Shown here piece by piece: positions 27,275 through 37,104 of a stretch of 64,000 nucleotides of DNA; positions within the stretch are counted from its first letter, which is position 1; every line of letters starts with the position of its first letter. Under the pieces are notes generated by a model. The model was not told the origin of the DNA and did no database searches. It was given only the letters and a program-made list of their open reading frames with translations. The translations under genes were made by a program, and so were the position numbers. Origin of the DNA: Alphaproteobacteria bacterium HT1-32 (GTDB lineage Bacteria > Pseudomonadota > Alphaproteobacteria > Rhodospirillales > HT1-32); the NCBI GenBank assembly GCA_009649675.1, contig WJPL01000001.1:1880469-1944468 (forward strand), given 5' to 3'.

Positions 27275-28657
27275 TCAGTGTCCCCCTTCTGTAAGAGAGG
27301 CAACCGGACCCTTTTCACGGACATATGCCGCATTTTCGGCTTCTGCTTTGACAGGTCCCTTGCGCAACAGCTTCAGGATGTACCAGGTCCCGGCTCCGAA
27401 CACGATGGTGTAGACAATCATGAAGGCGGTAAGGGAAAAGGCAACGCTGCCTGCGCTGACCGGAGATACGGCATCGGCAGTGCGCAGCAGTCCGTAGATT
27501 ACATAGGGCTGCCGACCGACCTCGGTTGTCACCCATCCGGCCAGCACGGCGATGAAGCCAATCGGCGTCATGGCCATGCAGACGGCAAGATAGGGCCGGG
27601 TTGTTGCCAGTTTCCCGCGCCACATCAGGAACAGCCCGATCAGCCCGACCAATGCCATCAGCAACCCGGCGGCGACCATGATACGGAAGCTCCAGAACAC
27701 GATACCGACGGGCGGGCGGTCGGCGGCGTCAAAATCTTTCAGACCCGTAATCTTGCCATCCAGGCTGTGGTCAAGGATCAGGCTGCCGAGATAGGGGATG
27801 GCAATTTCAAAATGATTTTTCTCGGCTTGGGCGTCGGGGATTGCGAACAGACGCAGCGGCACCGGGCTTTCATCGCTGTCCCAGTGGCCTTCCATCGCCG
27901 CCAGCTTTGCGGGCTGGTATTCCTTCACATCAAGGCCGTGAAAGTCACCGATGATGATCTGCACCGGCGCGACAAGGCCGGCGAACAGGACAGCCATCGC
28001 GAAGGTCCGCCGGGCGCCGGTGCCGATATCACCACGCCAGACATACCAGGCGGAGATACCGGCAATGGTGAAGGCAGTGGTCAGGAAGGCGGCGGTTACC
28101 ATATGGGCCAGCCGGAGCGGGAAAGACGGGTTGAAGATGATCGCCCACCAGTCGGCAGGAATGAACACACCATCAACCAGATCATGGCCCGTCGGCGTCT
28201 GCATCCAGCTGTTGGCGGAGATGATCCAGAAAGTTGAGATCAGGGTACCGATGGCCACCATGCAGGTAGCCGTGAAATGCAGCTTTTCGCCGACCCGGTC
28301 CCACCCGAACAGCATGATGCCGAGGAATCCGGCTTCGAGAAAAAACGCGGTGAGAACTTCATAACCCAGCAGAGGGCCCAGAATATTTCCGGCGGCGGCG
28401 GTCAGGCCACTCCAGTTGGTGCCGAACTGGTAACTCATGACGACACCGGAGACGACGCCCATGCCGAAGGAAACGGCAAACACCTTCGACCAGAAGTCGA
28501 ACAATCGTCGCCAGGTGTCATCGCGGGTTTTCAGCCAGCGCCATTCGAGGACCATCAGCCAGTTGGCAAGACCGATGGTGAAAGACGGAAACAGGATATG
28601 GAAGGCAATCGTCGCTGCGAACTGGATACGGGAGAGTATGAGTGCGTCGAGTTCCAT
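27275..28657 (-). CDS. cydA: bd-type quinol oxidase subunit I (CioA-like)
   Basis: 460 residues from the ATG at 28657 (GGAAG 6 bases upstream); another ATG stands 12 bases before. The haem-ligand regions are visible: SRIQFAATIAFHILFPSFTIG with His near residue 19, WRLAH-type PLRLAHMVTAAFL, and GRQPYVIYGLLRT, where E. coli CydA has GRQPW. The Q-loop is short. Tyr in GRQPY and the short loop fit the cyanide-insensitive group. It oxidises quinol and reduces oxygen to water at high affinity. Confidence 0.92.
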   Translation of the reverse strand: MELDALILSRIQFAATIAFHILFPSFTIGLANWLMVLEWRWLKTRDDTWRRLFDFWSKVFAVSFGMGVVSGVVMSYQFGTNWSGLTAAAGNILGPLLGYEVLTAFFLEAGFLGIMLFGWDRVGEKLHFTATCMVAIGTLISTFWIISANSWMQTPTGHDLVDGVFIPADWWAIIFNPSFPLRLAHMVTAAFLTTAFTIAGISAWYVWRGDIGTGARRTFAMAVLFAGLVAPVQIIIGDFHGLDVKEYQPAKLAAMEGHWDSDESPVPLRLFAIPDAQAEKNHFEIAIPYLGSLILDHSLDGKITGLKDFDAADRPPVGIVFWSFRIMVAAGLLMALVGLIGLFLMWRGKLATTRPYLAVCMAMTPIGFIAVLAGWVTTEVGRQPYVIYGLLRTADAVSPVSAGSVAFSLTAFMIVYTIVFGAGTWYILKLLRKGPVKAEAENAAYVREKGPVASLTEGGH

Positions 28658-28714
28658 CAGAGCTTCCATTCCTCACTGGACCGGTCAATATCTACTATTA
28701 ATTACCGGATTTTT

Positions 28715-28766
28715 CATGTGAATTCTTCCGCGCGGGCTGCATGGCTGACCTGCGTGTATTCACATG
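28715..28766. promoter_or_regulatory. Inverted repeat upstream of cydA
   Basis: CATGTGAAT and ATTCACATG are perfect inverted repeats separated by 34 bases in the 134-base gap between the ABC ATPase gene and cydA. They may be two half-sites for a regulator of the oxidase or a loop in the leader RNA. No FNR box is visible. Confidence 0.35.
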
Positions 28767-28791
28767 CTGAGGATAAAGCGGGAGTACAAGT

Positions 28792-29520
28792 CTAGTGGTT
28801 GAGGATTTTTGACAGGAAGTCCTTTGCCCGGTCACTTTCCGGATTGCCAAAAAAATCTTCGGTCGGGCGGTCTTCGATGATGATGCCTTCATCCATGAAG
28901 ACCACACGGTCGGCGACTTTCTTGGCAAAGCCCATTTCATGGGTCACCACCATCATCGTCATCCCTTCCGTCGCCAGTTCCACCATTACATCCAGCACCT
29001 CGTTGATCATTTCCGGATCAAGGGCTGATGTAGGCTCGTCAAACAGCATGACGATGGGATCCATGGCGAGCGAGCGGGCGATGGCGACACGCTGTTGCTG
29101 CCCGCCGGACAGATTGCCCGGATATTTGTCGATATGATCAATCAGGCCAACCCGGTTCAGCAGGCTTTCAGCCCGTTCAACGGCTTCGTCCCGGCTGCGC
29201 TTTAAGACCTTTTCCTGCGCCAGACAGAGATTTTCCCGGACGGACATATGTGGATAGAGTTCGAAATGCTGGAACACCATGCCGATACGCGACCGCAAGG
29301 CGGTCAGGTCGGTTGCCTTGTCGGTCACGACCTGGCCTTCAACCGTGATCGTGCCTTTCTGAACCGGTTCCAGACCATTGACGCATTTGATCAGGGTGGA
29401 TTTGCCGGAGCCTGACGGGCCGCAGACAACAACTACTTCTTTCTGCTGAACGCTGGTCGAGCAATCGGTCAGAACCTGAAAATCACCATACCATTTGCTG
29501 ATGCTGTCAATCTTGATCAT
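28792..29520 (-). CDS. gltL: Acidic amino-acid ABC transporter ATPase (GltL-like)
   Basis: 242 residues from the ATG at 29520, which overlaps the permease stop (ATGA). Walker [11 protein letters not shown]-loop [12 protein letters not shown], signature LSGGQQQR and Walker B VMLFDEP are all intact. It energises import together with the two permeases upstream. It is the last gene of the five-gene operon starting at 32965. Polar amino-acid specificity follows from family resemblance; the exact substrate is not shown. Confidence 0.9.
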   Translation of the reverse strand: MIKIDSISKWYGDFQVLTDCSTSVQQKEVVVVCGPSGSGKSTLIKCVNGLEPVQKGTITVEGQVVTDKATDLTALRSRIGMVFQHFELYPHMSVRENLCLAQEKVLKRSRDEAVERAESLLNRVGLIDHIDKYPGNLSGGQQQRVAIARSLAMDPIVMLFDEPTSALDPEMINEVLDVMVELATEGMTMMVVTHEMGFAKKVADRVVFMDEGIIIEDRPTEDFFGNPESDRAKDFLSKILNH

Positions 29521-30173
29521 ACGGAAATCCGTTCCTTCAGGCGTCTGACATAAATTGAGCCGGTCAGACAAATTACAAAATAGACGAAGGCGGCAAAGAC
29601 ATACATTTCAACCAGCCGGCCTTCGGTCTTGGCGACAATGGAGGAGGAGGTCATGAAGTCCTGCAGGCTGACCACATAGACAAGCGACGTATCCTGAAAC
29701 AGGATGATGCCCTGACTGACCAGAATCGGGACCATGTTCCGGAAGGCCTGCGGCAGAACCACATAACGCTGAATCTGCCAGTAGTTCATCCCGGTTGACT
29801 GACCGGCCTGCACCTGGCCGCGCCGGACGCTCTGAATACCGGCCCTCATGATTTCCGAGTAATAGGCTGCCTCGAACATGACGAAGGCGATCAGGGCGGA
29901 ATAGAAGCTTCCGATCGGTCGTCCGAGCGCCAGCGGTACCAGAAAATAGAACCAGAACAGCACCAGCAGCAGTGGTACGGAGCGGATCAGATTAACATAT
30001 CCGGCAGCCAGCATCGACAGTGGCGCAATGCCGGACAGTCGGGCCAGTGCCAGCAGAGTACCCAGTACAATACCGCCAATGATCGCCAGGAAAGTCAGCC
30101 AGAGGCTGAGCAGCATGCCCTCGCCGAGAAACGGCAGTGACTGGATAATGACACCAAAATCAAAATCACCCAT
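29517..30173 (-). CDS. gltK: Acidic amino-acid ABC transporter permease (GltK-like)
   Basis: 218 residues from the ATG at 30173 (GGGAGG upstream); the frame is open to 30245 within the previous gene. It has about five transmembrane helices and the permease loop [23 protein letters not shown] that contacts the ATPase. It begins 1 base after the stop of the first permease. Confidence 0.88.
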   Translation of the reverse strand: MGDFDFGVIIQSLPFLGEGMLLSLWLTFLAIIGGIVLGTLLALARLSGIAPLSMLAAGYVNLIRSVPLLLVLFWFYFLVPLALGRPIGSFYSALIAFVMFEAAYYSEIMRAGIQSVRRGQVQAGQSTGMNYWQIQRYVVLPQAFRNMVPILVSQGIILFQDTSLVYVVSLQDFMTSSSIVAKTEGRLVEMYVFAAFVYFVICLTGSIYVRRLKERISV

Positions 30174-30174
30174 C

Positions 30175-30894
30175 TCAGCCTCCCTTACCGACATAGCCGG
30201 GAATGAAGGTGAAGCGTTCCAGCAACTGCATGATGATGGTGCCAATCAGGGCAATCGAGACATAAATGACGGTGGCGGCGGTCAGCGCCTCAAAACCCTG
30301 GAAGGTGTATTCCGAAATCTGCTGGCTCTGCGCCAGCAGTTCCAGCAGCCCGATCGTCAGGGCGAGGGATGAGTTTTTGAAGATGGTCAGGAATTCCGAT
30401 GTCATTGGCGGCACAATAAGGCGCAGTGAAATCGGCAGCAGAATATAGCGATAGGTTTGGGCGGTGCTGAAGCCATGTGCCGTTGATGCAGCGGCAAGAC
30501 CGGCGGGAACCGCTTCGATCCCGGCGCGTACCTGCTCTGCAATGCGCGATGCGGTATAGAAGCCCAGCGCCAGAACGGCGGTCGTGAATTCCGGATTCGG
30601 CATGTCCCGTTTCATCCACCGGCCCATATCGTCGGGCAGGATTTCCGGCAGCACGAAATACCAGAGGAACATCTGCACGAGCAGTGGAATATTGCGGAAA
30701 AGTTCAACATAGGCGGTGCAGAAGGCCCGTATGGTCGGGTTCGGAACGGTCCGGCCGATCCCGACAAGACAACCGACGGCAAAGGCAATGCACCAGGCCG
30801 ACAGCGCGACGGCGACAGTCCAGCCAAAGCCGCTCAGCAACCAGCCGTAATAGGGGTCTTCGAAAAGAACGCCCCAGTTCCAGTTATAATTCAT
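30175..30894 (-). CDS. gltJ: Acidic amino-acid ABC transporter permease (GltJ-like)
   Basis: 239 residues. The N-terminus NYNWNWGVLFEDPYYGWLLSG is typical of GltJ, and the EAA-type loop EQVRAGIEAVPAGLAAASTAHG lies near residue 145. It pairs with the following permease. It starts 69 bases after the substrate-binding-protein gene. Confidence 0.88.
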   Translation of the reverse strand: MNYNWNWGVLFEDPYYGWLLSGFGWTVAVALSAWCIAFAVGCLVGIGRTVPNPTIRAFCTAYVELFRNIPLLVQMFLWYFVLPEILPDDMGRWMKRDMPNPEFTTAVLALGFYTASRIAEQVRAGIEAVPAGLAAASTAHGFSTAQTYRYILLPISLRLIVPPMTSEFLTIFKNSSLALTIGLLELLAQSQQISEYTFQGFEALTAATVIYVSIALIGTIIMQLLERFTFIPGYVGKGG

Positions 30895-30963
30895 CCCGTC
30901 CCCCTGAACGCGGCAGAATTCAGCCGGGCCGCCATCATGGCGGCCCGGGTCGGCAGTACAGGA

Positions 30964-31833
30964 TTATTCAGGCAGTGCACCAAGCGTAAAGGCTGCCTTC
31001 AGCAGATCGGTCTGCCCGACGCCAAGCGGCGAAAACCACTTGTCATAGATCGCATCGATCTCGCCCGAGCGGAAAAGCCCGGCCAGGGTTTTCTTGCCGA
31101 TCAGTTCGAAGGCGCTGTCATCCCGGCGAACCATCAGGGCATAGGGGTCAAAGGACAGGAAATCGCCGACAACCTCGAATTTCTCCGGTGTCTTGGACTT
31201 GGCGATCAGGCCGAACAGCAGGATATGGTCGGTGGCATAGGCGTCAACGCGGTCGGTTTCCAGCGACAGCATACCCTCGGCATGGTCACGTACCGGCAGC
31301 ACCTTGAATTCGATGCCGAGCTTTTCACCGGCAGCCTTGACGGCACGTTCGTTGGTGGTGCCCTGTGCCAGTGCGACAGCCTTGCCGTTGAGGTCTTTGA
31401 CAGAGCTGATGCCGGAGCCTTTCCGGACCATGATCTTGGTGCCGGTGACAAAGGTTACCGGCAGATATTCAACCTGCTGCTGACGGGTCAGTGTGTTGGT
31501 GGTTGAACCGCATTCCAGGTCAATGGTGCCATTCGCCATCAGTGCAATCCGGGTTTTCGGGTTCACCGCCACATATTTGATGGTCAGTTTCTTGCCGAGT
31601 TCTTCCGAGACCGCATCAACGATCTTGTGGCACAGGTCCATGGAATAGCCGACCGGCTTCTGGTTCTCGTCGAGATAGGCAAAAGGCACGGAGCTTTCGC
31701 GGTGGCCGAGCACGATCTCGCCACTCTCGTTGATTTTGGCAAGGGTACCGGTGAGGTCTGCTGCCGATGCGGGCAGGGTTGCCATAAATCCTGTGGCAAC
31801 AACTGCTGCGGTTAAAAGTCTGACTGCTTTCAT
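30964..31833 (-). CDS. gltI: Periplasmic acidic amino-acid binding protein (GltI-like)
   Basis: 289 residues from the ATG at 31833; the frame opens earlier at 31914, inside the upstream gene. A signal peptide (KAVRLLTAAVVATGFMATLPASA) is probably cleaved after ASA. The mature part has ESSVPFAYLDENQKPVGYSMDLC, VNPKTRIALMANGTIDLECGSTTNT and a late AIYDKWF, the GltI/AatJ pattern for glutamate/aspartate. As the operon begins with a CuyA-like gene, an aspartate analogue such as cysteate is a plausible ligand. Confidence 0.85.
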   Translation of the reverse strand: MKAVRLLTAAVVATGFMATLPASAADLTGTLAKINESGEIVLGHRESSVPFAYLDENQKPVGYSMDLCHKIVDAVSEELGKKLTIKYVAVNPKTRIALMANGTIDLECGSTTNTLTRQQQVEYLPVTFVTGTKIMVRKGSGISSVKDLNGKAVALAQGTTNERAVKAAGEKLGIEFKVLPVRDHAEGMLSLETDRVDAYATDHILLFGLIAKSKTPEKFEVVGDFLSFDPYALMVRRDDSAFELIGKKTLAGLFRSGEIDAIYDKWFSPLGVGQTDLLKAAFTLGALPE

Positions 31834-31870
31834 GATCTGTCCTCTCGTTAATGAAATGATGATGTCGGAA

Positions 31871-32965
31871 TTAATCGATGTAACCGGGTAGTCCGAAGAT
31901 TTCCGGATAGCCAAACAGGGCGGTACTGCCCCCGGTATGCAGGAAGACGATATTCTTCAGGTCCTTGAACTGACCCTTTCTGGTCAGATCCAGCAGGCCG
32001 GCCATGCCTTTTCCGGAATAGACCGGGTCCAGCAGGATACCTTCGGTCCGGGCCAGCGTGGTGACGGCTTCCTTCATGCTGTCGGTCGGCAGGCCGTATC
32101 CGGGGCCGACATAGTCACAGTTCGCGCGCACCCGGTTCCGGGCAACAACCGCGCCGGAGCCGAGATGCTGTGAGGTTTTGACGGCAAGATCGAAAACCGA
32201 CTGCTCCTGCCGTTCCTTTGGTGCCCGAACGCCGATCCCGAGCAGGGGAATATCGCTTTCAATGGCGGCAAGCCCGGCCACCAGACCAGCCTGGGTGCCG
32301 GCACTGCCGGTCGCATGAACCAGCAGATCTATCGACAGATCAGTTTCGGCGGCCTGTTCGACCAGTTCGCGGACACAATTGACATAACCCAGTGCGCCGA
32401 CCGGATTCGATCCGCCACCGGGGATGATATAAGGAACCTGACCCCCGGCTTTCAGCTTTTCAGCCAGCTTCTCCATTTCTGCGGCCATATCCGCACCGCC
32501 GGGGCGTTTGGAAATTGTCGCACCATAGAGCTGATCCAGCAGCACATTGCCGTTCAGATTGTAAGGATCGTCGTTATAGCCGGTGCGGTCTTCCAGCAGG
32601 ATATGGCATTCCAGCCCCTGCGTTGCGGCGGCGGCCGCTGTCTGGCGTGCATGGTTTGATTGTGTCGCGCCCTGTGTGATGACGCAGGTCGCGCCTTTTT
32701 CCATCGCGTCGGCGATCAGGAATTCCAGCTTTCGGGTCTTGTTGCCGCCACCGGCAAGCCCTGTGCAGTCATCGCGCTTTATCCAGATACGCGGACCACC
32801 AAGCATCTCGCTCAGCCGGTCCATCGGCTCCAGCGGGGTCGGCAGGTGGCCGAGGCGGATACGCGGGAATATTGCCAGTCTTGCCGAAAGGTTTTTGCAT
32901 AGCGCAAGGGATGCCGGGCTGGTCGCGGATGTTTCGTTCTGTTGGTCGCCTTGAGCTTCAGGCAT
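31871..32965 (-). CDS. PLP-dependent lyase, probable L-cysteate sulfo-lyase (CuyA-like) or D-cysteine desulfhydrase
   Basis: 364 residues of the D-cysteine desulfhydrase/ACC deaminase fold. The PLP Lys is in [57 protein letters not shown] and SAGTQAGL follow. From memory these stretches are closer to CuyA, which turns cysteate into pyruvate, ammonia and sulfite, than to E. coli DcyD (GGNKLRKLEFL, GAIQSNHVRQ). The first 30 residues are an unusual low-complexity extension. It starts the operon with an acidic amino-acid importer and diverges from a LysR gene. Substrate is inferred. Confidence 0.65.
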   Translation of the reverse strand: MPEAQGDQQNETSATSPASLALCKNLSARLAIFPRIRLGHLPTPLEPMDRLSEMLGGPRIWIKRDDCTGLAGGGNKTRKLEFLIADAMEKGATCVITQGATQSNHARQTAAAAATQGLECHILLEDRTGYNDDPYNLNGNVLLDQLYGATISKRPGGADMAAEMEKLAEKLKAGGQVPYIIPGGGSNPVGALGYVNCVRELVEQAAETDLSIDLLVHATGSAGTQAGLVAGLAAIESDIPLLGIGVRAPKERQEQSVFDLAVKTSQHLGSGAVVARNRVRANCDYVGPGYGLPTDSMKEAVTTLARTEGILLDPVYSGKGMAGLLDLTRKGQFKDLKNIVFLHTGGSTALFGYPEIFGLPGYID

Positions 32966-33087
32966 AATGTTTCTCTTATTTTTCCATCTAGGGCTGGCAA
33001 CATATGTCTTTGTCTGACGACTGAGAAATGCTGATTTGTTTTGCTGCTCATACTATTTATATGGGTGTTTGATGTTTGGAGGGTTTC

Positions 33088-33987
33088 ATGGATACCAGAT
33101 GGTTTGAGGATGTTCTGGTGTTGCTGGAGGAGGGAAATCTCACCCGTGCGGCAGAGCGGCGGGCAGTAACCCAGCCCGCATTTTCCCGACGGATTCGTGC
33201 CTTCGAAGACTGGCTGGGACAGGATATTATCGACCGCGAGACCAACAAGGTGACGATCCGGGATTCAGTTGTCTCGCGGGAGGCGGATATCCGGGCCTTT
33301 CTGTCCCGGCTGAACGACCTGCACCAGTCCATTCGCGATTCTGCGGGTATGCCGCAGCGGGTTACCTTCGCCACCCAGCATGCGCTGACCTTTTCGGCCC
33401 TGCCGGACCTCATCGGTTCCGTAGAGGCGGCGGGTTATCCGCTGAACTACCGGCTTCGGACCGCCAATCGCGGGGATTGCATATCCATGTGTATCCGGGG
33501 CGATGCCGACACGCTGATGTGTTATGAAACACCGGAGGAGAAGCCGCTGCCGTTTGATGCCAGTTTCCGGCGCCATGAATGGGGCAATGACCGCCTGGTG
33601 CCGGTGGTCGGAGGGGGGCTGCGATATGGTCTGACGCCGGATGGTGGTTTGCCGCAGGGGTCTCCTGTCATTCTGTATCCGGAGAGCAGTTTCTTCTGGA
33701 GTGCTCTCAGGCAGCATTGCCCTGACTGGTTTTCGATTCAGAGTGTTATGCGCCCGCTCTGCGAAAGCGCTTTTACCGCCGGTATCCGGGAAATGGTATT
33801 GCATGGGCTTGGCATGGCCTGGATACCGATGAGCATGGTCTGGCAGGATATTGAATCCGGTCGGCTGGTCGATCTGACCCGCAGTCTGGGATTCTGTCCG
33901 CTGACAATCTGCCTTTATTCGCGGGAAAAACACTATTTCACGACCAACGTCATCTCCCGCATGACGCAGGAGCGGCGTTTCGTGTGA
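33088..33987 (+). CDS. LysR-family transcriptional regulator divergent from cuyA-like operon
   Basis: 299 residues; the start at 33088 follows GGAGGG at the right distance and gives [36 protein letters not shown] (winged helix, residues 1-60). The effector domain follows. It is divergent from the CuyA-like gene across 122 bases and probably senses its substrate. It also runs in the direction of trpB, 86 bases upstream of the trpB start. Confidence 0.85.
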   Translation: MDTRWFEDVLVLLEEGNLTRAAERRAVTQPAFSRRIRAFEDWLGQDIIDRETNKVTIRDSVVSREADIRAFLSRLNDLHQSIRDSAGMPQRVTFATQHALTFSALPDLIGSVEAAGYPLNYRLRTANRGDCISMCIRGDADTLMCYETPEEKPLPFDASFRRHEWGNDRLVPVVGGGLRYGLTPDGGLPQGSPVILYPESSFFWSALRQHCPDWFSIQSVMRPLCESAFTAGIREMVLHGLGMAWIPMSMVWQDIESGRLVDLTRSLGFCPLTICLYSREKHYFTTNVISRMTQERRFV

Positions 33988-34073
33988 GGGTGGGTGATGA
34001 TTGTTCCCGGTTATGCCGGGAAATCTCGCCGTTTTGCTTTCACCGCCCGCCCGGCTTCGTTATAAACGCGGCC

Positions 34074-35285
34074 ATGGAAAGCTTGAATTCTTACAGGGCC
34101 GGACCGGATGAGCGCGGCCATTTCGGTATGTTCGGTGGACGGTTCGTCGCCGAGACCCTGATGCCGCTGATTCTCGAGGTCGAAAAAGCCTATAATGCTG
34201 CGAAAGCCGATCCGGCCTTTCAGTCGGAAATGGACTATTTCCTGAAGCATTATGTCGGCCGGCCAAGCCCGCTTTATTTCGCAGAGCGCCTGACGGAAGA
34301 ACTCGGCGGCGCGAAGATCTATTTCAAACGCGACGAACTGAATCACACCGGCGCGCACAAGATCAACAATACGCTTGGCCAGATTCTGCTGGCGAAACGG
34401 ATGGGCAAGACCCGTATCATCGCCGAAACCGGTGCCGGTCAGCATGGTGTGGCCACGGCCACGGTCTGCGCCCGGTTCGGACTGCCCTGTGTTGTCTATA
34501 TGGGCAAGACCGATATCGAACGTCAGGCCCCGAATGTGTTCCGGATGAAGCTGCTGGGCGCGGAAGTCGTTCCCGTTACCTCCGGTCGCGGCACGCTGAA
34601 GGATGCCATGAACGAGGCGCTGCGGGACTGGGTTACCAATGTGGACGAGACGTTCTACATCATCGGAACCGCTGCCGGCCCGCATCCCTATCCCATGCTG
34701 GTGCGAGATTTTCAGTGCGTCATCGGCAATGAAGTCCGCGAACAGATGATGGCGGCGGAAGGCCGCCTGCCGGACAGCCTGATCGCCTGCATTGGGGGTG
34801 GCTCGAATGCCATCGGCCTGTTCCATCCCTTCCTTGATGACCGGGATATCCGGATTATCGGTGTCGAAGCCGGTGGTTTCGGACTGGATACGCCACAGCA
34901 TGCGGCCAGCCTGAATGGTGGCGCGCCGGGCGTGCTGCATGGTAACCGTACCTATCTGTTGCAGAATGAAGATGGCCAGATCGAGGAGGGTCATTCGATT
35001 TCCGCCGGTCTGGATTATCCGGGTATCGGGCCGGAGCATAGCTGGCTGCATGATACCGGGCGCGTTGAATATGTTGCGGTCACGGACAAGGAGGCGCTCG
35101 ACGCGTTCCAGACCTGCACCCGGCTTGAAGGCATCATTCCGGCGCTGGAACCAAGTCATGCACTGGCTCATGTCATCAAGATCGCCCCTGATCTGCCGCA
35201 GGACCATCTGCTGGTGATGAATCTGTGCGGTCGTGGTGACAAGGATGTCTTTGCCGTTGCCGAACATCTGGGGGTGGAACTGTGA
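34074..35285 (+). CDS. trpB: Tryptophan synthase beta chain
   Basis: 403 residues from the ATG at 34074; the frame is open from 33984, inside the LysR gene. It condenses indole and serine to tryptophan with PLP. The PLP Lys lies in [32 protein letters not shown] and [12 protein letters not shown] are clear. It is coupled to trpA (4-base overlap). trpF, often upstream in this class, is replaced here by the LysR gene. Confidence 0.96.
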   Translation: MESLNSYRAGPDERGHFGMFGGRFVAETLMPLILEVEKAYNAAKADPAFQSEMDYFLKHYVGRPSPLYFAERLTEELGGAKIYFKRDELNHTGAHKINNTLGQILLAKRMGKTRIIAETGAGQHGVATATVCARFGLPCVVYMGKTDIERQAPNVFRMKLLGAEVVPVTSGRGTLKDAMNEALRDWVTNVDETFYIIGTAAGPHPYPMLVRDFQCVIGNEVREQMMAAEGRLPDSLIACIGGGSNAIGLFHPFLDDRDIRIIGVEAGGFGLDTPQHAASLNGGAPGVLHGNRTYLLQNEDGQIEEGHSISAGLDYPGIGPEHSWLHDTGRVEYVAVTDKEALDAFQTCTRLEGIIPALEPSHALAHVIKIAPDLPQDHLLVMNLCGRGDKDVFAVAEHLGVEL

Positions 35286-36139
35286 GCGGGCTGCGCGGTA
35301 CAGCGCGGATCGACGCCCGGTTCGGGGTGCTTCGCGAGGAAGGCCGGGCGGGACTGGTGACATATCTCACCGCCGGTGATCCGGATCCGGCAACCTTCGA
35401 GGATATCCTCTCCCGGCTGCCGGCCGGTGGCTCTGATGTCATCGAGATTGGTATGCCTTTCACGGATCCGATGGCTGATGGCCTTGCCATTCAGCTGGCC
35501 GGCCAACGCGCCCTTGCTGCGGGTCAGACGCTGGCGCGGACGCTGGACATGGTCCGGCGGTTTCGTGAGAAGGATGACGCGACCCCGGTTATCCTGATGG
35601 GCTATTTCAATCCGATCTACCGCTATGGCGTTGACCGTTTTGTCACGGATGCCCTGGAATGCGGTGTGGACGGGCTGATCATGGTTGATCTGCCCCCGGA
35701 AGAAGATGACGAGCTGTGCCTTCAGGCCAATGCCGGCGGACTGAGTTTCATCCGGCTGGCGACCCCGACCACGGATGCGGAGCGGCTGCCGAAGGTAATG
35801 CAGAACACGTCCGGTTTTGTCTACTATGTCTCGATTGCCGGTGTCACCGGTACCGCGACGCCGGATTTCAGTGCTGTCGGCGGTGCGGTCGAGAAGCTGC
35901 GCAAGGCCAGTGGCCTGCCGATTGCTGTTGGTTTTGGTATCAAGACGCCGGAGCATGCAGCTGCGGTTGCCCGTGTGGCCGATGCTGCGGTGGTTGGTTC
36001 TGCTCTGGTGCAGCTGGTCGCGGATAATATTGATGATAAGGGCGTGGCCCAGCCGGGCCTGGTGGACGCTGTAATCGGTCATGTGAGCGCGCTGGCCGAT
36101 GGCGTGCGTAAAGCGCGACTGAAAAAGGATGTCGCATGA
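35282..36139 (+). CDS. trpA: Tryptophan synthase alpha chain
   Basis: 285 residues from a GTG overlapping the trpB stop. It cleaves indole-3-glycerol phosphate. Catalytic Glu is in [20 protein letters not shown] and catalytic Asp in [22 protein letters not shown] follows. It overlaps accD by 4 bases. Confidence 0.96.
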   Translation: MSGLRGTARIDARFGVLREEGRAGLVTYLTAGDPDPATFEDILSRLPAGGSDVIEIGMPFTDPMADGLAIQLAGQRALAAGQTLARTLDMVRRFREKDDATPVILMGYFNPIYRYGVDRFVTDALECGVDGLIMVDLPPEEDDELCLQANAGGLSFIRLATPTTDAERLPKVMQNTSGFVYYVSIAGVTGTATPDFSAVGGAVEKLRKASGLPIAVGFGIKTPEHAAAVARVADAAVVGSALVQLVADNIDDKGVAQPGLVDAVIGHVSALADGVRKARLKKDVA

Positions 36140-37104
36140 ACTGGCTGACAAATTTCGTTCGACCGAAGATCCAGCAACTCGTTCAGCGGACGGAGGTGCC
36201 GGACAATCTGTGGCACAAATGTCCGGAATGCGAGCAGATGATCTTTCACCGGGATCTGGAGAAGAACCGGCGGGTCTGTAACCATTGCGGCCATCATATG
36301 CGCCTCGACGCTATCCAGCGTCTGGAGGTGCTGTTTGATGACGGCAAGTATGAGCGTGAAATTTTGCCGAAGCCGCCGGTCGATCCGCTGAAGTTCAAGG
36401 ATACCCGGCGCTATACAGACCGCATCAAGGATGCCCATACCAAGTCCGGTGAGGATGAGGCGATCATCGTCGCCACCGGCAAGATCGGTGGCGTGACCAC
36501 GGTCGCTGCGGTGCTGAACTTCAGCTATATGGGCGGTTCCATGGGAATCGGCGTGGGCGAGGGCTTTGTTGCCGCGGCCCGCAAGGCCGTGAAGCTGAAA
36601 GCGCCGTTCCTTGCCGTGCCGTCTTCGGGTGGTGCCCGCATGCAGGAAGGCATCCTGTCGCTGATGCAGATGGCCCGGACAACGGTTGCCGTCAGCGAAG
36701 TGAAGGAAGCGGGGCTGCCTTATATTGTGCTGCTGGCCGATCCGACGACCGGTGGTGTGTCCGCCTCTTTTGCCATGCTTGGCGATATTGCGCTGGCAGA
36801 ACCCGGTGCGATCATCGGTTTTGCCGGTGCCCGCGTGATTGAACAGACCATTCGTGAAACCCTGCCGGAAGGCTTCCAGCGGTCAGAATATCTGCTGGAA
36901 CATGGCATGCTTGATATGGTCGTGCCGCGCGATGAACTGAATCAGCGTATCGGTCGTGTTCTCCGGATACTCACGTCATCCAGGCCAGCGAAGACACCGG
37001 TGCCGGACGCTGGTGACGATACGGATTTCATGACGGCAGATACGCCGGTGGCCAAGCCCGCGACCCCAATCATTGAAGACAAGAGTGACAAACCGAAAAA
37101 GTGA
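36136..37104 (+). CDS. accD: Acetyl-CoA carboxylase carboxyltransferase beta subunit
   Basis: 322 residues. The N-terminal zinc ribbon shows [16 protein letters not shown] and CNHCGHHMR (four Cys, about residues 30-55), then the crotonase-like carboxyltransferase core with [18 protein letters not shown] and [16 protein letters not shown]. It makes malonyl-CoA with AccA. The C-terminus is a Pro/Asp-rich tail. The trpA-accD-folC order is typical of alphaproteobacteria. Confidence 0.96.
   Translation: MNWLTNFVRPKIQQLVQRTEVPDNLWHKCPECEQMIFHRDLEKNRRVCNHCGHHMRLDAIQRLEVLFDDGKYEREILPKPPVDPLKFKDTRRYTDRIKDAHTKSGEDEAIIVATGKIGGVTTVAAVLNFSYMGGSMGIGVGEGFVAAARKAVKLKAPFLAVPSSGGARMQEGILSLMQMARTTVAVSEVKEAGLPYIVLLADPTTGGVSASFAMLGDIALAEPGAIIGFAGARVIEQTIRETLPEGFQRSEYLLEHGMLDMVVPRDELNQRIGRVLRILTSSRPAKTPVPDAGDDTDFMTADTPVAKPATPIIEDKSDKPKK

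Noticed and set aside
34011-36151. Long minus-strand frames antisense to trpB and trpA
   Set aside because: They lie wholly or largely opposite well-conserved genes, lack any recognisable domain and reflect codon-bias shadowing in GC-rich DNA.
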